Shown piece after piece: positions 1 to 9,260 of a stretch of 64,000 nt of DNA (positions are counted from its first letter, which is position 1; each line of letters begins with the position of its first letter). Origin of the DNA: Marinobacter pelagius (GTDB lineage: Bacteria; Pseudomonadota; Gammaproteobacteria; Pseudomonadales; Oleiphilaceae); NCBI RefSeq assembly GCF_003315345.1, contig NZ_QNRO01000001.1, forward strand, positions 186,001 to 250,000. Reading direction: 5' to 3'. The position numbers and the translations under genes are program-made. The notes beneath the pieces were generated by a model, which ran no database searches, was not told where the DNA came from, and saw nothing but the letters and a program-made list of their open reading frames with translations.

Positions 1-1
1 C

Positions 2-1150
2 ACCAAGCTCAAGGAAGATGGCTTTGAGAATGTGGTGGTGGACCGCACGGGCCTGCTAATTGATCCCTACTTTTCTGCCACCAAGATCTCCTGGATTCTT
101 GATAATGTTGAGGGCGCGCGGGCCCGGGCAGAAGCCGGCGAGCTTGCTTTCGGGACGGTGGACAGCTGGCTGCTCTGGAACCTGACCGGCGGCCGCTCCC
201 ATTACACCGACGCCACCAATGCCTCCCGTACCGCCCTGTTCAATATCCACAGCCAGAGCTGGGACGACACCCTGCTGGACCTGTTCCGTGTTCCCCGTCA
301 ATTGCTGCCCGAGGTGCTGGACTGCGCCGCGGACTTCGGCACCACCGATAGGGAATGGCTGGGTGCCGAGCTTCAGGTAGCGGGCATCGCCGGCGACCAG
401 CATGCCGCCCTGATCGGCCAGGCCTGTTTCGAGCCCGGCATGGCCAAGAGCACCTACGGCACGGGTTGCTTCCTGATGCTCAATACGGGCGACACGGCCC
501 TGCGGTCCGAGAACCGGTTGTTGACGACCATGTCGTACCGGCTCGACGGCAAGCCGACCTATGCGGTGGAGGGCAGTATTTTTGTGGCGGGGGCGGCCAT
601 GCAGTGGTTGCGGGACGGTCTGGGTCTGATTGCCCATGCCGACGAGTCCCTGGCCCACGCCGAGCGTGTGGGAGTGGAGAACGCGGTATACCTGGTTCCG
701 GCCTTCACGGGGCTGGGCGCCCCCCATTGGGATCCCCACGCCCGCGGGGCGATCATGGGGCTGACCCGGGATACCGGTATCGGGGAGATCGTGACGGCCG
801 GCCTGCAGTCCGTGTGCTACCAGACCAAGGATCTGGTGCGGGCCATCCAGAACGACGGTGCCCGCCTGGCATCGCTGCGGGTGGATGGCGGCATGGCGGT
901 GAACGACTGGGTCATGCAGTTCCTGGCGGACATTCTCAATGTCACCGTGGATCGGCCCAGGATCACCGAAACCACTGCTCTGGGCGCCGCCTACCTGGCC
1001 GGTTTGCAGACTGGCGTCTACAGCAGTCTGGAGGAGATTTCCAGCCTCTGGGAGTGCGAGCGCCAGTTCCGTCCGGACATGAGGCCGTCATTGCGGGAGT
1101 CTCTGTACGCCGGCTGGTTGGATGCGGTTGACCGGGTGTGTAACCGCTGA
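2..1150 (+). CDS. glpK: Glycerol kinase, 5'-truncated by the window edge
   Basis: Phosphorylates glycerol to sn-glycerol 3-phosphate with ATP in the cytoplasm, the first step of glycerol use. The reading frame is already open at base 2, so the amino-terminal part lies outside the window; 382 residues are visible against about 500 in the family. FGGY-kinase landmarks are visible: [11 protein letters not shown] near the left end, [13 protein letters not shown], the phosphate-loop-like [22 protein letters not shown] and, near the end, the [10 protein letters not shown] segment. The sequence matches glycerol kinase better than xylulokinase or gluconokinase. It converges on the ABC ATPase gene with only six bases between the stops. 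A glpF or glpD neighbour, if any, would be to the left. Confidence 0.95.
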   Translation, partial: TKLKEDGFENVVVDRTGLLIDPYFSATKISWILDNVEGARARAEAGELAFGTVDSWLLWNLTGGRSHYTDATNASRTALFNIHSQSWDDTLLDLFRVPRQLLPEVLDCAADFGTTDREWLGAELQVAGIAGDQHAALIGQACFEPGMAKSTYGTGCFLMLNTGDTALRSENRLLTTMSYRLDGKPTYAVEGSIFVAGAAMQWLRDGLGLIAHADESLAHAERVGVENAVYLVPAFTGLGAPHWDPHARGAIMGLTRDTGIGEIVTAGLQSVCYQTKDLVRAIQNDGARLASLRVDGGMAVNDWVMQFLADILNVTVDRPRITETTALGAAYLAGLQTGVYSSLEEISSLWECERQFRPDMRPSLRESLYAGWLDAVDRVCNR

Positions 1151-1156
1151 AGAATC

Positions 1157-2230
1157 TCAGCCGGTGCGCTCGAAGGCAATCAGGTGGTCGGCCTCGACCC
1201 GGACCGGTACCTGTTCGCCCAGGTGGAAGTCCAGATGGCTCCGGAACAGGGCTTCGAACTCGGTCTCTTCTGAGCAGCGGAAACGGTAAAGGGTTGATGT
1301 ACCGGCAAAGGTCTTTTCCACCACTTTCGGGCGCAGGTCCGAGTTCTCGTCGTAGACGATGTCGTCCGGTCGGATGAGCACGTCCACAAGGGTGCCCGGT
1401 TCCCACTTATAGGCCCGGTTGCCGTGGATGATGCCCAGTTCCGAGTCGATGGTGTCGGGCCCCAGAGCCTTGCCCGGGATGAACCCGCCCTGGCCGACGA
1501 AGCTGGCCACAAACCGGTTCGCCGGCTCATGGTAGAGGTTGTAGGGCACATCCCACTGGAGTAGCTCGCCCCCTTTGAGTACCGCAACCTGATCACACAT
1601 GGCAAAGGCTTCCTGCTGGTCATGGGTCACCAGGATGGCGCTGATACCGAGGGTCTTCAGGATCTCCCGTACATCCAGGCTCAGACGACGCCGCAGGTCC
1701 GCGTCCAGATTGGAGAAGGGCTCATCCAGCAGGATCAGGGTCGGCTCGGGCGCCAGTGCCCTGGCCAGGGCAACCCGTTGCTGCTGACCGCCCGAGAGTT
1801 CGTGGGGGTAGCTGTTTGCCAGGTCCTGCAGGTGTACCACTTCCAGAAGTTCCATGACTTTCTGGCGTCGTTCCGCCTTGCTCACACCCTTCAGGCCAAA
1901 ACCGACGTTATCGGCGATGCTCAGGTGAGGAAACAGGGCGTAGTCCTGGAATACCATGCCGATCCGGCGTTTCTCCGGTGCCAGGGTCCGACCGGGCAGG
2001 CTGATTGTCTGTGATTCCAGGCAGATCTCGCCGCTGTTCAGGGGCAGGAAGCCGGCCAGTGCCCTCAGGATGGTGCTCTTGCCGCAGCCGCTGGGGCCAA
2101 GCAGACAGCCGATATCGCCATGGCTGAGCGCGAAATTGACTCCCTTGACCACGGAGTCGGCGCCATAGCCGCAGGACAGGTTGTTGACTTCCAGTAACCA
2201 GTCCCCGACGGGGGAAGCGGGTACACCCAT
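1157..2230 (-). CDS. ABC transporter ATP-binding protein (PotA/FbpC type, orphan)
   Basis: Energises an ABC importer at the inner face of the membrane. The 357 residues show Walker A GPSGCGKST at 45-53, the Q-loop near FQDYALF, the signature LSGGQQQRV at 145-153, Walker B LILLDEP at 165-171 and the H-loop His at 203. A carboxy-terminal extension from about residue 240 looks like the TOBE domain of the ferric iron, polyamine and sulfate import ATPases (CUT1/MOI type). It starts three bases after the argF stop on the same strand, so the two are probably co-transcribed. No permease or binding-protein gene lies in the window, so the substrate cannot be assigned. Pseudomonas has a similar ATPase beside argF (remembered, not checked). 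Confidence 0.85.
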   Translation of the reverse strand: MGVPASPVGDWLLEVNNLSCGYGADSVVKGVNFALSHGDIGCLLGPSGCGKSTILRALAGFLPLNSGEICLESQTISLPGRTLAPEKRRIGMVFQDYALFPHLSIADNVGFGLKGVSKAERRQKVMELLEVVHLQDLANSYPHELSGGQQQRVALARALAPEPTLILLDEPFSNLDADLRRRLSLDVREILKTLGISAILVTHDQQEAFAMCDQVAVLKGGELLQWDVPYNLYHEPANRFVASFVGQGGFIPGKALGPDTIDSELGIIHGNRAYKWEPGTLVDVLIRPDDIVYDENSDLRPKVVEKTFAGTSTLYRFRCSEETEFEALFRSHLDFHLGEQVPVRVEADHLIAFERTG

Positions 2231-2233
2231 AGA

Positions 2234-3148
2234 TCAGTCCAATCGGTTGAGAATAAGGAACTCGAGCAGGGCTTTCTGGGCATGCAGGCGGTTTTCCGCC
2301 TCGTCCCAGACCACGGAGCCCGGGTGCTCCATCATGTCGGCGGAAATCTCCTCGCCGCGATGGGCGGGCAGGCAGTGCATGAAAAGCGCGTCCTTGTCTG
2401 CCACGGCCATCAGATCCGGGTTGATCTGGTAGTCCCGGAAGGCCTTCTCCCGGGCTTTCTGCTCATCTTCCTGGCCCATGGAGGCCCAGACGTCGGTGAC
2501 CAGCAGGTTGGCACCCCTGGCCGCTTGGGCCGGATCCCGGACGATGGTGACACGGTCGCCGTGCTCCTTCATCAGGGCTTCGCTGGGTTCATAGCCCTCC
2601 GGGCAGGCCACGTTCAGGTGAAAGTCAAAGCGGGTAGCGGCGTTGATGTAGGAATGGCACATGTTGTTGCCATCGCCAATCCAGGCCACCGTTGCGCCGC
2701 GAATGCTGCCCCGGTGCTCCCGGTAGGTCTGCATGTCTGCCAGCAGTTGGCACGGATGGAAATCATCGGTCAGGGCATTGATCACCGGCACGCGGGATGC
2801 CGCCGCAAAGCGTTCGACCGTCTCATGGGCAAAGGTGCGGATCATAACCGCGTCGACCATGCTGGAGATGACAATTGCAGAGTCCTCGATGGGCTCGCCG
2901 CGCCCGAGCTGGGTGTCCCGGGGAGACAGGAACAGGGCGGAACCACCGAGCTGGGTCATGCCGGCTTCAAACGACACTCGGGTGCGGGTGGAGGACTTTT
3001 CGAAGATCATGGCCAGCACGCGGTTTTTCAGGGAATCACGTACCTTGCCCTGCCGCCACTCGTTACGAAGCTTGCTTGCATGGTCCAGCAGCTGCTCGAG
3101 CTCGCCGGTGGACATGTCATTCAGTGTCAGAAAATGTCGTGCCGCCAT
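2234..3148 (-). CDS. argF: Ornithine carbamoyltransferase
   Basis: Transfers the carbamoyl group of carbamoyl phosphate to ornithine to make citrulline, in arginine synthesis. The 304-residue length is normal for the family. The carbamoyl-phosphate loop SSTRTR is at 52-57, the HPCQLLAD segment at 131-138 and the ornithine-side HCLPAHRG motif at 258-265; together these separate it from aspartate carbamoyltransferase. The ATG start agrees with the usual amino-terminal MxxRHFLTL pattern. It is the first gene of a reverse two-gene unit with the ABC ATPase and is divergent from grxD, sharing a 225-base promoter region. I see no clear ArgR-type box in that region. Confidence 0.96.
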   Translation of the reverse strand: MAARHFLTLNDMSTGELEQLLDHASKLRNEWRQGKVRDSLKNRVLAMIFEKSSTRTRVSFEAGMTQLGGSALFLSPRDTQLGRGEPIEDSAIVISSMVDAVMIRTFAHETVERFAAASRVPVINALTDDFHPCQLLADMQTYREHRGSIRGATVAWIGDGNNMCHSYINAATRFDFHLNVACPEGYEPSEALMKEHGDRVTIVRDPAQAARGANLLVTDVWASMGQEDEQKAREKAFRDYQINPDLMAVADKDALFMHCLPAHRGEEISADMMEHPGSVVWDEAENRLHAQKALLEFLILNRLD

Positions 3149-3289
3149 GAAATGGCCCTTACCTCAATGAAACCGCGACTTGCGGGGTTCCTGATGTCTG
3201 GTTGATGGAAAGCTGTGCCGGGAAAAACGGGGGATCAAGTCTAGCCCGTCGGGGGAGGGATGACAACGCTGCCTACCCCATCCGGGTGT

Positions 3290-3319
3290 TTGGTGGCCGG
3301 TCCCGTACACGTGTACAAT
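3290..3319 (+). promoter_or_regulatory. Candidate grxD promoter with an embedded 12-bp palindrome
   Basis: A TTGGTG -35-like hexamer (3290-3295) is separated by 18 bases from TACAAT (3314-3319), a good -10 box. A perfect 12-base palindrome, GTACACGTGTAC, occupies 3305-3316 in the spacer and overlaps the -10 box. It lies in the argF-grxD divergent region, about 55 bases before the grxD start. The promoter call is from pattern only. Confidence 0.4.
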
Positions 3320-3373
3320 AGGCTCAGCAGATTGCCCGAGGGCGATTCCGTTTTCAATCAGAGGTGAATGTTC

Positions 3374-3700
3374 ATGGACATCAATGAAACCATCAAGAGC
3401 CAGCTCGAAGAGAACCCGATCATTCTGTATATGAAGGGCACCCCGCAGGCTCCGCAATGCGGTTTCTCCGCCAAGACTGTGCAGGCGCTGATGGCCTGTG
3501 GTGAGCGTTTCGCATTCGTCAATATCCTGGACAACCAGGAACTGCGTGAAGGCCTTAAGGTCTACTCCAGCTGGCCGACCTATCCGCAGCTCTACATCAA
3601 TGGCGAGCTGGTGGGCGGTTGTGACATCGTTCTGGAAATGTCCGAAAGCGGTGAGCTGGCCAAGATGGTCAAGGAAGCGGCCAAGCAAGCCGAGGCCTGA
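3374..3700 (+). CDS. grxD: Monothiol glutaredoxin (Grx4 family)
   Basis: A small cytoplasmic protein that binds and delivers [2Fe-2S] clusters with glutathione and BolA partners. The 108 residues contain the monothiol active site CGFS at 29-32, preceded by the MKGTPQAPQ loop, then WPTYPQLYINGELVGGCDI, the usual glutathione-binding half. I chose the ATG at 3374 because a GAGG ribosome-binding site lies nine bases upstream and the protein then starts like other Grx4 proteins. A second in-frame ATG at 3368 would add two residues but sits too close to that site. Its 3' end converges on the TonB-like gene across 16 bases. Confidence 0.95.
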   Translation: MDINETIKSQLEENPIILYMKGTPQAPQCGFSAKTVQALMACGERFAFVNILDNQELREGLKVYSSWPTYPQLYINGELVGGCDIVLEMSESGELAKMVKEAAKQAEA

Positions 3701-3716
3701 TCTCCGCCCGGGGGGC

Positions 3717-4514
3717 TCAGAGACGCTTCGGGGAGAACACCAGTTCCACCTCGAAGCGGTCCCCGGTTTCACTGTCACCCGGAGGCTCCGGGTAGGGGCT
3801 TGCCGCAAGGGCCGCGCGATAAGCGGCTTCGTCCACTGTTTGAATCCCCGTCGATTTCACCACTCTGGCCCGTGTCAGGGCACCATTCTTCATCAGCTGA
3901 AGTTCGATCTCCATCCTCGCGCTGTCTGTCAGCTGGCTAATGGCTGGCACCCGCAGTTGCTCAAGTTCCTTCGCCAGATGTACCGCGAGCCGGATCAGGT
4001 AGGGGTCCTGCTGGCTTGGTGACCGGGTGATCCGGGTCACCTCTGCATTTTCGGCCTCATCCTGCATCTCCTCAGGCTCGCCCGCCTCGCTGGCAACACT
4101 GGCAGGCTTCGATGAGCTGGCCTGCTGCTCTGCCGGTTTCGGTCTGGCCTTGTCGGGCGCGGGTGGGGTTTTCCTCTGTGCAGGTTCGGCGACAGTCCGG
4201 GACGATGATGTCGATGTCACCGGGGTGGGCGCTGGTTGTGTTTTTTCGGCAGATTCTGGTGTTTCGAACCGGGGATTCCGCTCGGCAGGTTGCTCCCGGG
4301 GCTGAGTATCGGCAGGTGCCGCCGGCTGGCTGGACGTGGCCGGGGTAGACCCGGGAGTGAACAGCTCAAGCGTCAGGCGGTGATGGTGTTCCCGGGTAGC
4401 CGGTTGCGGGAACGGGAGTCCGGAAAGGAACAATGTGTGCAGAAGGATGGCAACGGACAGCGCCAGGGCTATCCGGTAGCTGGCCGGTAGCCCTTTTACT
4501 GAAGGGTGGGGCAC
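3717..4514 (-). CDS. TonB/TolA-like energy transducer protein
   Basis: Probably a periplasm-spanning protein anchored in the inner membrane. The 265-residue protein has one membrane segment at about residues 13-30, a long linker rich in Pro, Ala, Thr and Ser (about 40-150), a short acidic stretch, and a carboxy-terminal TonB_C-like domain from about 185 containing MEIELQLMKNGALTRARVVKSTG and VDEAAYRAALAASPYPEPP. This architecture is that of TonB or TolA. No exbB/exbD or tolQR genes are nearby, so it is an orphan. It lies 11 bases downstream of the DUF1631 gene on the same strand, suggesting co-transcription. Its partner receptor is unknown. Confidence 0.75.
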   Translation of the reverse strand: MPHPSVKGLPASYRIALALSVAILLHTLFLSGLPFPQPATREHHHRLTLELFTPGSTPATSSQPAAPADTQPREQPAERNPRFETPESAEKTQPAPTPVTSTSSSRTVAEPAQRKTPPAPDKARPKPAEQQASSSKPASVASEAGEPEEMQDEAENAEVTRITRSPSQQDPYLIRLAVHLAKELEQLRVPAISQLTDSARMEIELQLMKNGALTRARVVKSTGIQTVDEAAYRAALAASPYPEPPGDSETGDRFEVELVFSPKRL

Positions 4515-4525
4515 TGATATTGGTG

Positions 4526-6760
4526 TCAGGCGGTCTTGCTCCGCAGTGAGCCGACAACGGCGTCGAGTGCCCGGTCAATCAGGGCACCCTGTTCAAGCAG
4601 GGTGAGTCGGCCGCGACGCATCTCGTGGGCCAGTTCCAGGCGGGTCTTCTCGATCACCTTGAGCCCCATGCGGTTTACGAAGACAAACGAATCCGCCTCT
4701 TCGATAATGGCCGAGAGCTTGCACCGGAAGCTGGCGCCGTTGACCAGGCGGAATTCCACCCAATCACCAATTTCGATGCTGTCGATCTGGGTGACGAATT
4801 CGGCGATGGCGGCGTCCTCCAGCTCCTGCTGGCGTTCCACCGCGCTTTTCTGGGCGCCGGGGAGGTCGTCTTCTTCGTCGGTGTCGGTCGCTGCTTCAGG
4901 CGATTCCTGCAGGGTCTCCGCGACCGCGTTGGTGCGGAAGGCTTCTGCCAATTCGTGTTTCAGTTGTGCCATGGTCTCGTCAAGTCGCGACGAGTTGTAG
5001 GACACTTCCTCAAGGCCGGCACGCAGGGTCTTGAGCAGACCGGGAACGACCCGGACCCACTGGTCGCGCTCGTCATCCCCGTTATGGGGGTGCAGGCACC
5101 AGATCAGGTCGTCGACCACCTTGACCGATTCCTGCCAGCGATGCTCCACATCATCCCGCAGGTAAGCCAGGAACATGAAGCGGCTCCAGCCGTTCACCAG
5201 GAGGTCGCGCACGACATCTGGCAGTCTGTGCCTGGCGAGCTTCTTGCGCAGGATGGTGTCGACGGTCTGTTGAGCCTGTTGGGACTTGATCCGTCCGCGC
5301 TCGGATTCCCGGGTGCGCTGCTCGACCAGGGTTGCCTTGCGGTTCTCCCGTTCGAGGAACTGTTCAAACTCCCGATTGAGGGTGTCGAACAGGCTGATAT
5401 CACCGTCAAACTCGTTGAGAATTCTCTGGACCGTTTCGTGGATCTGGCTGTAGAGCTTGTCCTTGGCCTTTTCGTCGCTCTTGCTCCAGCCGATACCGGC
5501 CCTTGCCAGTGAGTTGAGCAGTTTCCTGGCCGGGTGTGAGGCCTGGCTGAAGAACGTTTTGTCCCGGATAACCACTTTCAGGATCGGGATCTGAAGACGA
5601 CTGATCAGCACCTGGACCGGTGCCGACAGGTTGTAGTCGTCCAGGATGAATTCGAACAGCATCGACACGAGGTTGATGAGATCCTCGTCTACTTCGTTAA
5701 GGGCGGGCTTGCGGCCGTCTTCCGATTCTGTCCGTGCCAGCAGTTGCTCGACGATGGCGTGGAGATCCACGGTCACCGGTTCGCCCTCACTCAGGTCGCC
5801 ATCCGGTGAATAGGAGTCGGCCAGCGGTATGGCGCTCAGAAGGCCGGCCAGCTCAGCATGGCCTACAACCCGGACCTGGGTATTGGAGGATCGGGCGGGA
5901 ATGCCGGCATTGGCCCGCTGCATGGCCAGCATCTGCCGGATCTGCTCGAAAACGGGGCTGGTTTCCTCGCCACCGGCCGCTCCGCCGGTGCCGGGCCTTT
6001 CTGACGCCGACTGCGAGGTCGCGGCCGATGCCTCGGAGCGTTTCTTCTCCGCCTGTTGACCGGACTTTCCGTGGTACCGGAAATTGGGAATGATGCCCGC
6101 CTGGATCAGAATACGATTGGCTTCGTCCAGGAGCATACCCAGGTTCGATACCACGTAGCGGTCGAACTGCTTGAGCAGGATGAGCCGTTCCCGGATCTGG
6201 ATTTCCAATGCGTGAATGGCCTCGATAAAGGCACCGCAGAGATGATCAGGGGCCATGGGGTTGACCGGGGCCTCATCACTGGCGTCCGGATAGACCTGGC
6301 TGAAGCGGGCCTGAAGCTGAAGCAGTGGCCCCTGGAAGTGAGCCCTGGCCTTGCCGATCATGGCGTTGAGGGCAACCTGCTCTTCGAGGTCTTCGTCACC
6401 GACCAGCGACAGCGTATCGGCGCTGGTGCTGTAGGCGGGAGTTTCCCCCTGGGTCTGGCCGGTGCGAGGGGGGTCGGCAAACAATCCGGCGACAGAAGTC
6501 TGGAACTGGCGCTCCACGCCCTTGCGCTTGATGCGGATTTCCCGCATCGCCTCGAAGTAGCGATTCTGCTCGTTGTTACTGCGGGCATTGTTAGCCAGTT
6601 CGAACAGGGAGTCGTCGACAGCGTCAAAGGCTCCCTGCAGCAGATCGCCCAGTCCGGCGACCACCGTGTCACGAATACGCGTAACCTCTGCAGGAACCGG
6701 TTTGCTGCTGGCTGCTTGCTTGGGGTCGCGGAGGTAATGTATGCCGGACTGCTTATTCAT
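4526..6760 (-). CDS. DUF1631 family protein of unknown function
   Basis: A 744-residue soluble protein with no signal peptide or membrane segment. I recognise the overall pattern as DUF1631, a family found in gammaproteobacteria and sometimes wrongly labelled thymidine phosphorylase. It is mostly helical: an amino-terminal helical part (1-200), a variable polar Ser/Ala/Gly-rich linker near 225-265, and a conserved helical core (about 330-600). A carboxy-terminal beta-rich segment of about 75 residues (IGDWVEFRLVNG, CKLSAIIEEADSFVFVNRMG) resembles a PilZ-like or small barrel fold, but the RxxxR and DxSxxG c-di-GMP motifs are not evident. It heads a reverse two-gene unit with the TonB-like gene. 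Function is not established. Confidence 0.8.
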   Translation of the reverse strand: MNKQSGIHYLRDPKQAASSKPVPAEVTRIRDTVVAGLGDLLQGAFDAVDDSLFELANNARSNNEQNRYFEAMREIRIKRKGVERQFQTSVAGLFADPPRTGQTQGETPAYSTSADTLSLVGDEDLEEQVALNAMIGKARAHFQGPLLQLQARFSQVYPDASDEAPVNPMAPDHLCGAFIEAIHALEIQIRERLILLKQFDRYVVSNLGMLLDEANRILIQAGIIPNFRYHGKSGQQAEKKRSEASAATSQSASERPGTGGAAGGEETSPVFEQIRQMLAMQRANAGIPARSSNTQVRVVGHAELAGLLSAIPLADSYSPDGDLSEGEPVTVDLHAIVEQLLARTESEDGRKPALNEVDEDLINLVSMLFEFILDDYNLSAPVQVLISRLQIPILKVVIRDKTFFSQASHPARKLLNSLARAGIGWSKSDEKAKDKLYSQIHETVQRILNEFDGDISLFDTLNREFEQFLERENRKATLVEQRTRESERGRIKSQQAQQTVDTILRKKLARHRLPDVVRDLLVNGWSRFMFLAYLRDDVEHRWQESVKVVDDLIWCLHPHNGDDERDQWVRVVPGLLKTLRAGLEEVSYNSSRLDETMAQLKHELAEAFRTNAVAETLQESPEAATDTDEEDDLPGAQKSAVERQQELEDAAIAEFVTQIDSIEIGDWVEFRLVNGASFRCKLSAIIEEADSFVFVNRMGLKVIEKTRLELAHEMRRGRLTLLEQGALIDRALDAVVGSLRSKTA

Positions 6761-6897
6761 GGCCTTCTCCTGTCTACGCCTTAACCGGATACATGACCGA
6801 GCTGGAACTCCATGTGTTCTCGTTGTTGGTTAAATTTACCGCAATTTGCCGTACATTAACATGAATAAACGCCATCCTGAGAGCCTTGTCAAAAAAA

Positions 6898-8187
6898 TCA
6901 GCGGCTGCCGAGGTGCAGAGACCGCTTTTTCCGCTTGCGGGGGTGCACTATAGCGGCCTTGACCACGTTGTCCTTGATCTGGAGCACTTCCACCCGGTGA
7001 CCATCCACTTTCAGGCACACGTTTGTGTCGGGGATGTTCTCCAGGGTTTCGGTGATCAGGCCGTTGAGGGTTTTCGGCCCGTCAATTGGCAGTTTCCAGC
7101 CCAGAGTCTTGTTGATGGTACGAACGGCGGTCGTACCATCGATAATGAAGGTGCCGTCGTCCTGGGGGATGATGTCCGGGCTGGTGGCAGCATAATCGGT
7201 GGTGAACTCCCCGACGATCTCCTCGAGGATGTCTTCCAGTGTTGCCAGGCCGAGCACGTCCCCGTATTCGTCCACGACGATACCGAAGCGGCGCTTGCCT
7301 TTCTGGAAGTTGATCAGCTGGGTATTGAGCGGAGTGCTCTCCGGGATGAAGTAGGGCTCCTGGCACAGCTGCATGATCATTGCCTTGTTGACTTCTTCCT
7401 GCTGGACGAGCTTGGAAACACTGCGAAGGTGCAGGATGCCTTGAATGTTGTTGATATCGCCCTTGAACACTGGCAGCCGGGTATGCTGACTGCTCCTGAG
7501 CTGCCTTAGAATGGTGTCGGTGTCGTCGTCCAGGTCGACACCCACCACTTCGTTTCGGGGCACCATGATGTCGTTCACGGTCACCTTTTCCAGATCGAGG
7601 ATGCTGACCAGCATATCCTTGTGTTTGGCGGGAATCAGGGCTCCGGCCTCGTTGACGAGGGTTCTGAGTTCTTCCCGGCTGAGGTGTTCCGAGGCGGCGT
7701 CCTCAGGAGACACCTTGAGCAGTTTTAGGATCAGCCCGGTGAAGAGATTGACCGCCCAGACGATGGGGTAGAGCACCTTGAGGAGCGGGCCAAGGATGTA
7801 GCTGGCCGGGAAAGCGATCTTCTCGGGGAACAGAGCCGCCAGGGTTTTCGGGGTTACCTCGGCGAAAATCAGGATGACGATGGTCAGCAGCAGGGTGGCG
7901 ATGGCAATACCAGCATCACCCCAGATCCGGATCGCGATAACGGTGGCAATGGATGAAGCCAGGATGTTGACGAAGTTGTTGCCGATGAGGATGACGCCGA
8001 TCAGCTGGTCAGTTCTCTGGAGCAGTCCCTGGGCCCGCCTGGCACCCTTGTGGCCGGTCTTGGCCATATGCTTCAGCCGGTACCGGTTCAGTGACATCAT
8101 GCCGGTCTCGGAGCTCGAGAAGAAGGCCGACAGGCAGATGAGGGCAACGAGGAGGATAAACAGCGCGGAAAGCGATGTTTCGTTCAA
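6898..8187 (-). CDS. corB: CNNM/CorC-family membrane protein (DUF21-CBS-CorC_HlyC)
   Basis: An inner-membrane protein of the CorB/CorC/CNNM family, linked to magnesium export or homeostasis. The 429 residues show an amino-terminal DUF21 domain with membrane segments (about 1-190, containing FSSSETGMMSLNRYRLKHMA and IFAEVTPKTLAALFPE), two CBS domains (about 205-330, with DIMVPRNEVVGVDLDDD and RLPVFKGDINNIQGILHL) and a CorC_HlyC domain at the end (FGIVVDEYGDVLGLATLEDILEEIVGE). It follows ypjD on the same strand with an 85-base gap, the same neighbours as E. coli yfjD-ypjD-ffh. The symbol corB is by homology; the ion has not been shown here. Confidence 0.88.
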   Translation of the reverse strand: MNETSLSALFILLVALICLSAFFSSSETGMMSLNRYRLKHMAKTGHKGARRAQGLLQRTDQLIGVILIGNNFVNILASSIATVIAIRIWGDAGIAIATLLLTIVILIFAEVTPKTLAALFPEKIAFPASYILGPLLKVLYPIVWAVNLFTGLILKLLKVSPEDAASEHLSREELRTLVNEAGALIPAKHKDMLVSILDLEKVTVNDIMVPRNEVVGVDLDDDTDTILRQLRSSQHTRLPVFKGDINNIQGILHLRSVSKLVQQEEVNKAMIMQLCQEPYFIPESTPLNTQLINFQKGKRRFGIVVDEYGDVLGLATLEDILEEIVGEFTTDYAATSPDIIPQDDGTFIIDGTTAVRTINKTLGWKLPIDGPKTLNGLITETLENIPDTNVCLKVDGHRVEVLQIKDNVVKAAIVHPRKRKKRSLHLGSR

Positions 8188-8272
8188 AGGAAAAGGTCCT
8201 TATTTTACTGACAAGTTGGGAAAATAGGTTTTGTTCTGGTCAGGTGTCAAGCCGGTGGATCCGGTTGGCCTT

Positions 8273-9079
8273 TCAGCCCCCGCGGTGGAACACCAGTTCA
8301 AGGACAAACTTGCTGCCATAAAAGGCCAGCATCAGGAGAATGCAGCCGGCCAGGGTCCAGCGGCTGGCGGTCATGCCCCGCCACCCCTGGGTGTAGCGGC
8401 CGATCAGCAGAGCCACGAAGACCAGCAGTGACAGCAGAGAAAACACCGTCTTGTGGGCCAGGTCCTGGGCGAAGAGATCCTCGATGAACAGGGCCCCGGT
8501 GACAATCGCCAGCACCAGCAGCACCACCCCGGCCCAGACCATCTCGAACAGCAGTGACTCCATGGTTTGCAGCGGCGGCAGGTTGCGGACCAGAAGGCTG
8601 TTGTAATTGTGCTTGAGCTGGCGGTTCTGGAAGTACAGCAGAATGGCCTGGATGGCGGCGAGGCTAAACAGGCTGTAGGCTGTCACGGATAACGCGATAT
8701 GGGACAGCATGCCATAGCTTTGTCCCGAAACCAGTCGCGACGGCGAATGGGTGATCAGCGCCAGGATGATGGTCAGTGCCGCGAGCGGGTAAACACCAAG
8801 AAACAGACTCTGGACTGGTTTTCTGAGATTGAGGCCCAATAAAAGGAAAGCGATCAGCCACGAGATCAGGAGTGAGCTTTTGAAAAAGCTGAAGTCAAAG
8901 CCGTCATCGTGGTAGACCGTCTGGGCGATCAGCAGGCCGTGACTGGTCAGGGCCAGAATCCCGATCAGGGTGGTGATGGCCAGGTTGCTTTGCACCCGTC
9001 CACGGAAATGAAGCGCCTGCAGCGCGGTACCAACGCTGTATAAAAAGAGAGAGGTGACCGCGAGAATCAGCGTTCCCAT
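8273..9079 (-). CDS. ypjD: YpjD: CcsA-like cytochrome c assembly family membrane protein
   Basis: A 268-residue integral membrane protein with about eight hydrophobic segments and hardly any soluble part. The middle contains SHIALSVTAYSLFSLAAIQA and the later WAGVVLLVLAIVTGALF, typical of the CcsA/CcmC-like haem-handling family. It is divergent from ffh across 181 bases and upstream of corB, as in E. coli. Its biochemical role is not settled: in E. coli the pair has been linked to magnesium transport (corB/corE), while the fold suggests haem or cytochrome c assembly. I keep the neutral name. Confidence 0.85.
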   Translation of the reverse strand: MGTLILAVTSLFLYSVGTALQALHFRGRVQSNLAITTLIGILALTSHGLLIAQTVYHDDGFDFSFFKSSLLISWLIAFLLLGLNLRKPVQSLFLGVYPLAALTIILALITHSPSRLVSGQSYGMLSHIALSVTAYSLFSLAAIQAILLYFQNRQLKHNYNSLLVRNLPPLQTMESLLFEMVWAGVVLLVLAIVTGALFIEDLFAQDLAHKTVFSLLSLLVFVALLIGRYTQGWRGMTASRWTLAGCILLMLAFYGSKFVLELVFHRGG

Positions 9080-9168
9080 GACTTCCTTATGACTACTCTA
9101 CTGGCTGGGTAAGCGGCTGTTTGTCAGCCGATTTGACCGGGTTGGTCGTTTCAGGGCGATAGTCTGGT

Positions 9169-9174
9169 TATAAT
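9169..9174 (+). promoter_or_regulatory. Candidate -10 box for ffh
   Basis: A perfect TATAAT lies about 87 bases before the ffh ATG in the ypjD-ffh divergent region. No good -35 hexamer is present at 17 bases upstream (TCGTTT at 9146-9151), so the promoter may depend on the -10 element alone. Confidence 0.4.
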
Positions 9175-9260
9175 GTCGCGATTATGCAACAGGAATCAAG
9201 GCGGCCCGTCTGGCTCTTTGATTCGGTATACATTTTATTTCCGGGGTACGGAAGAGACGC

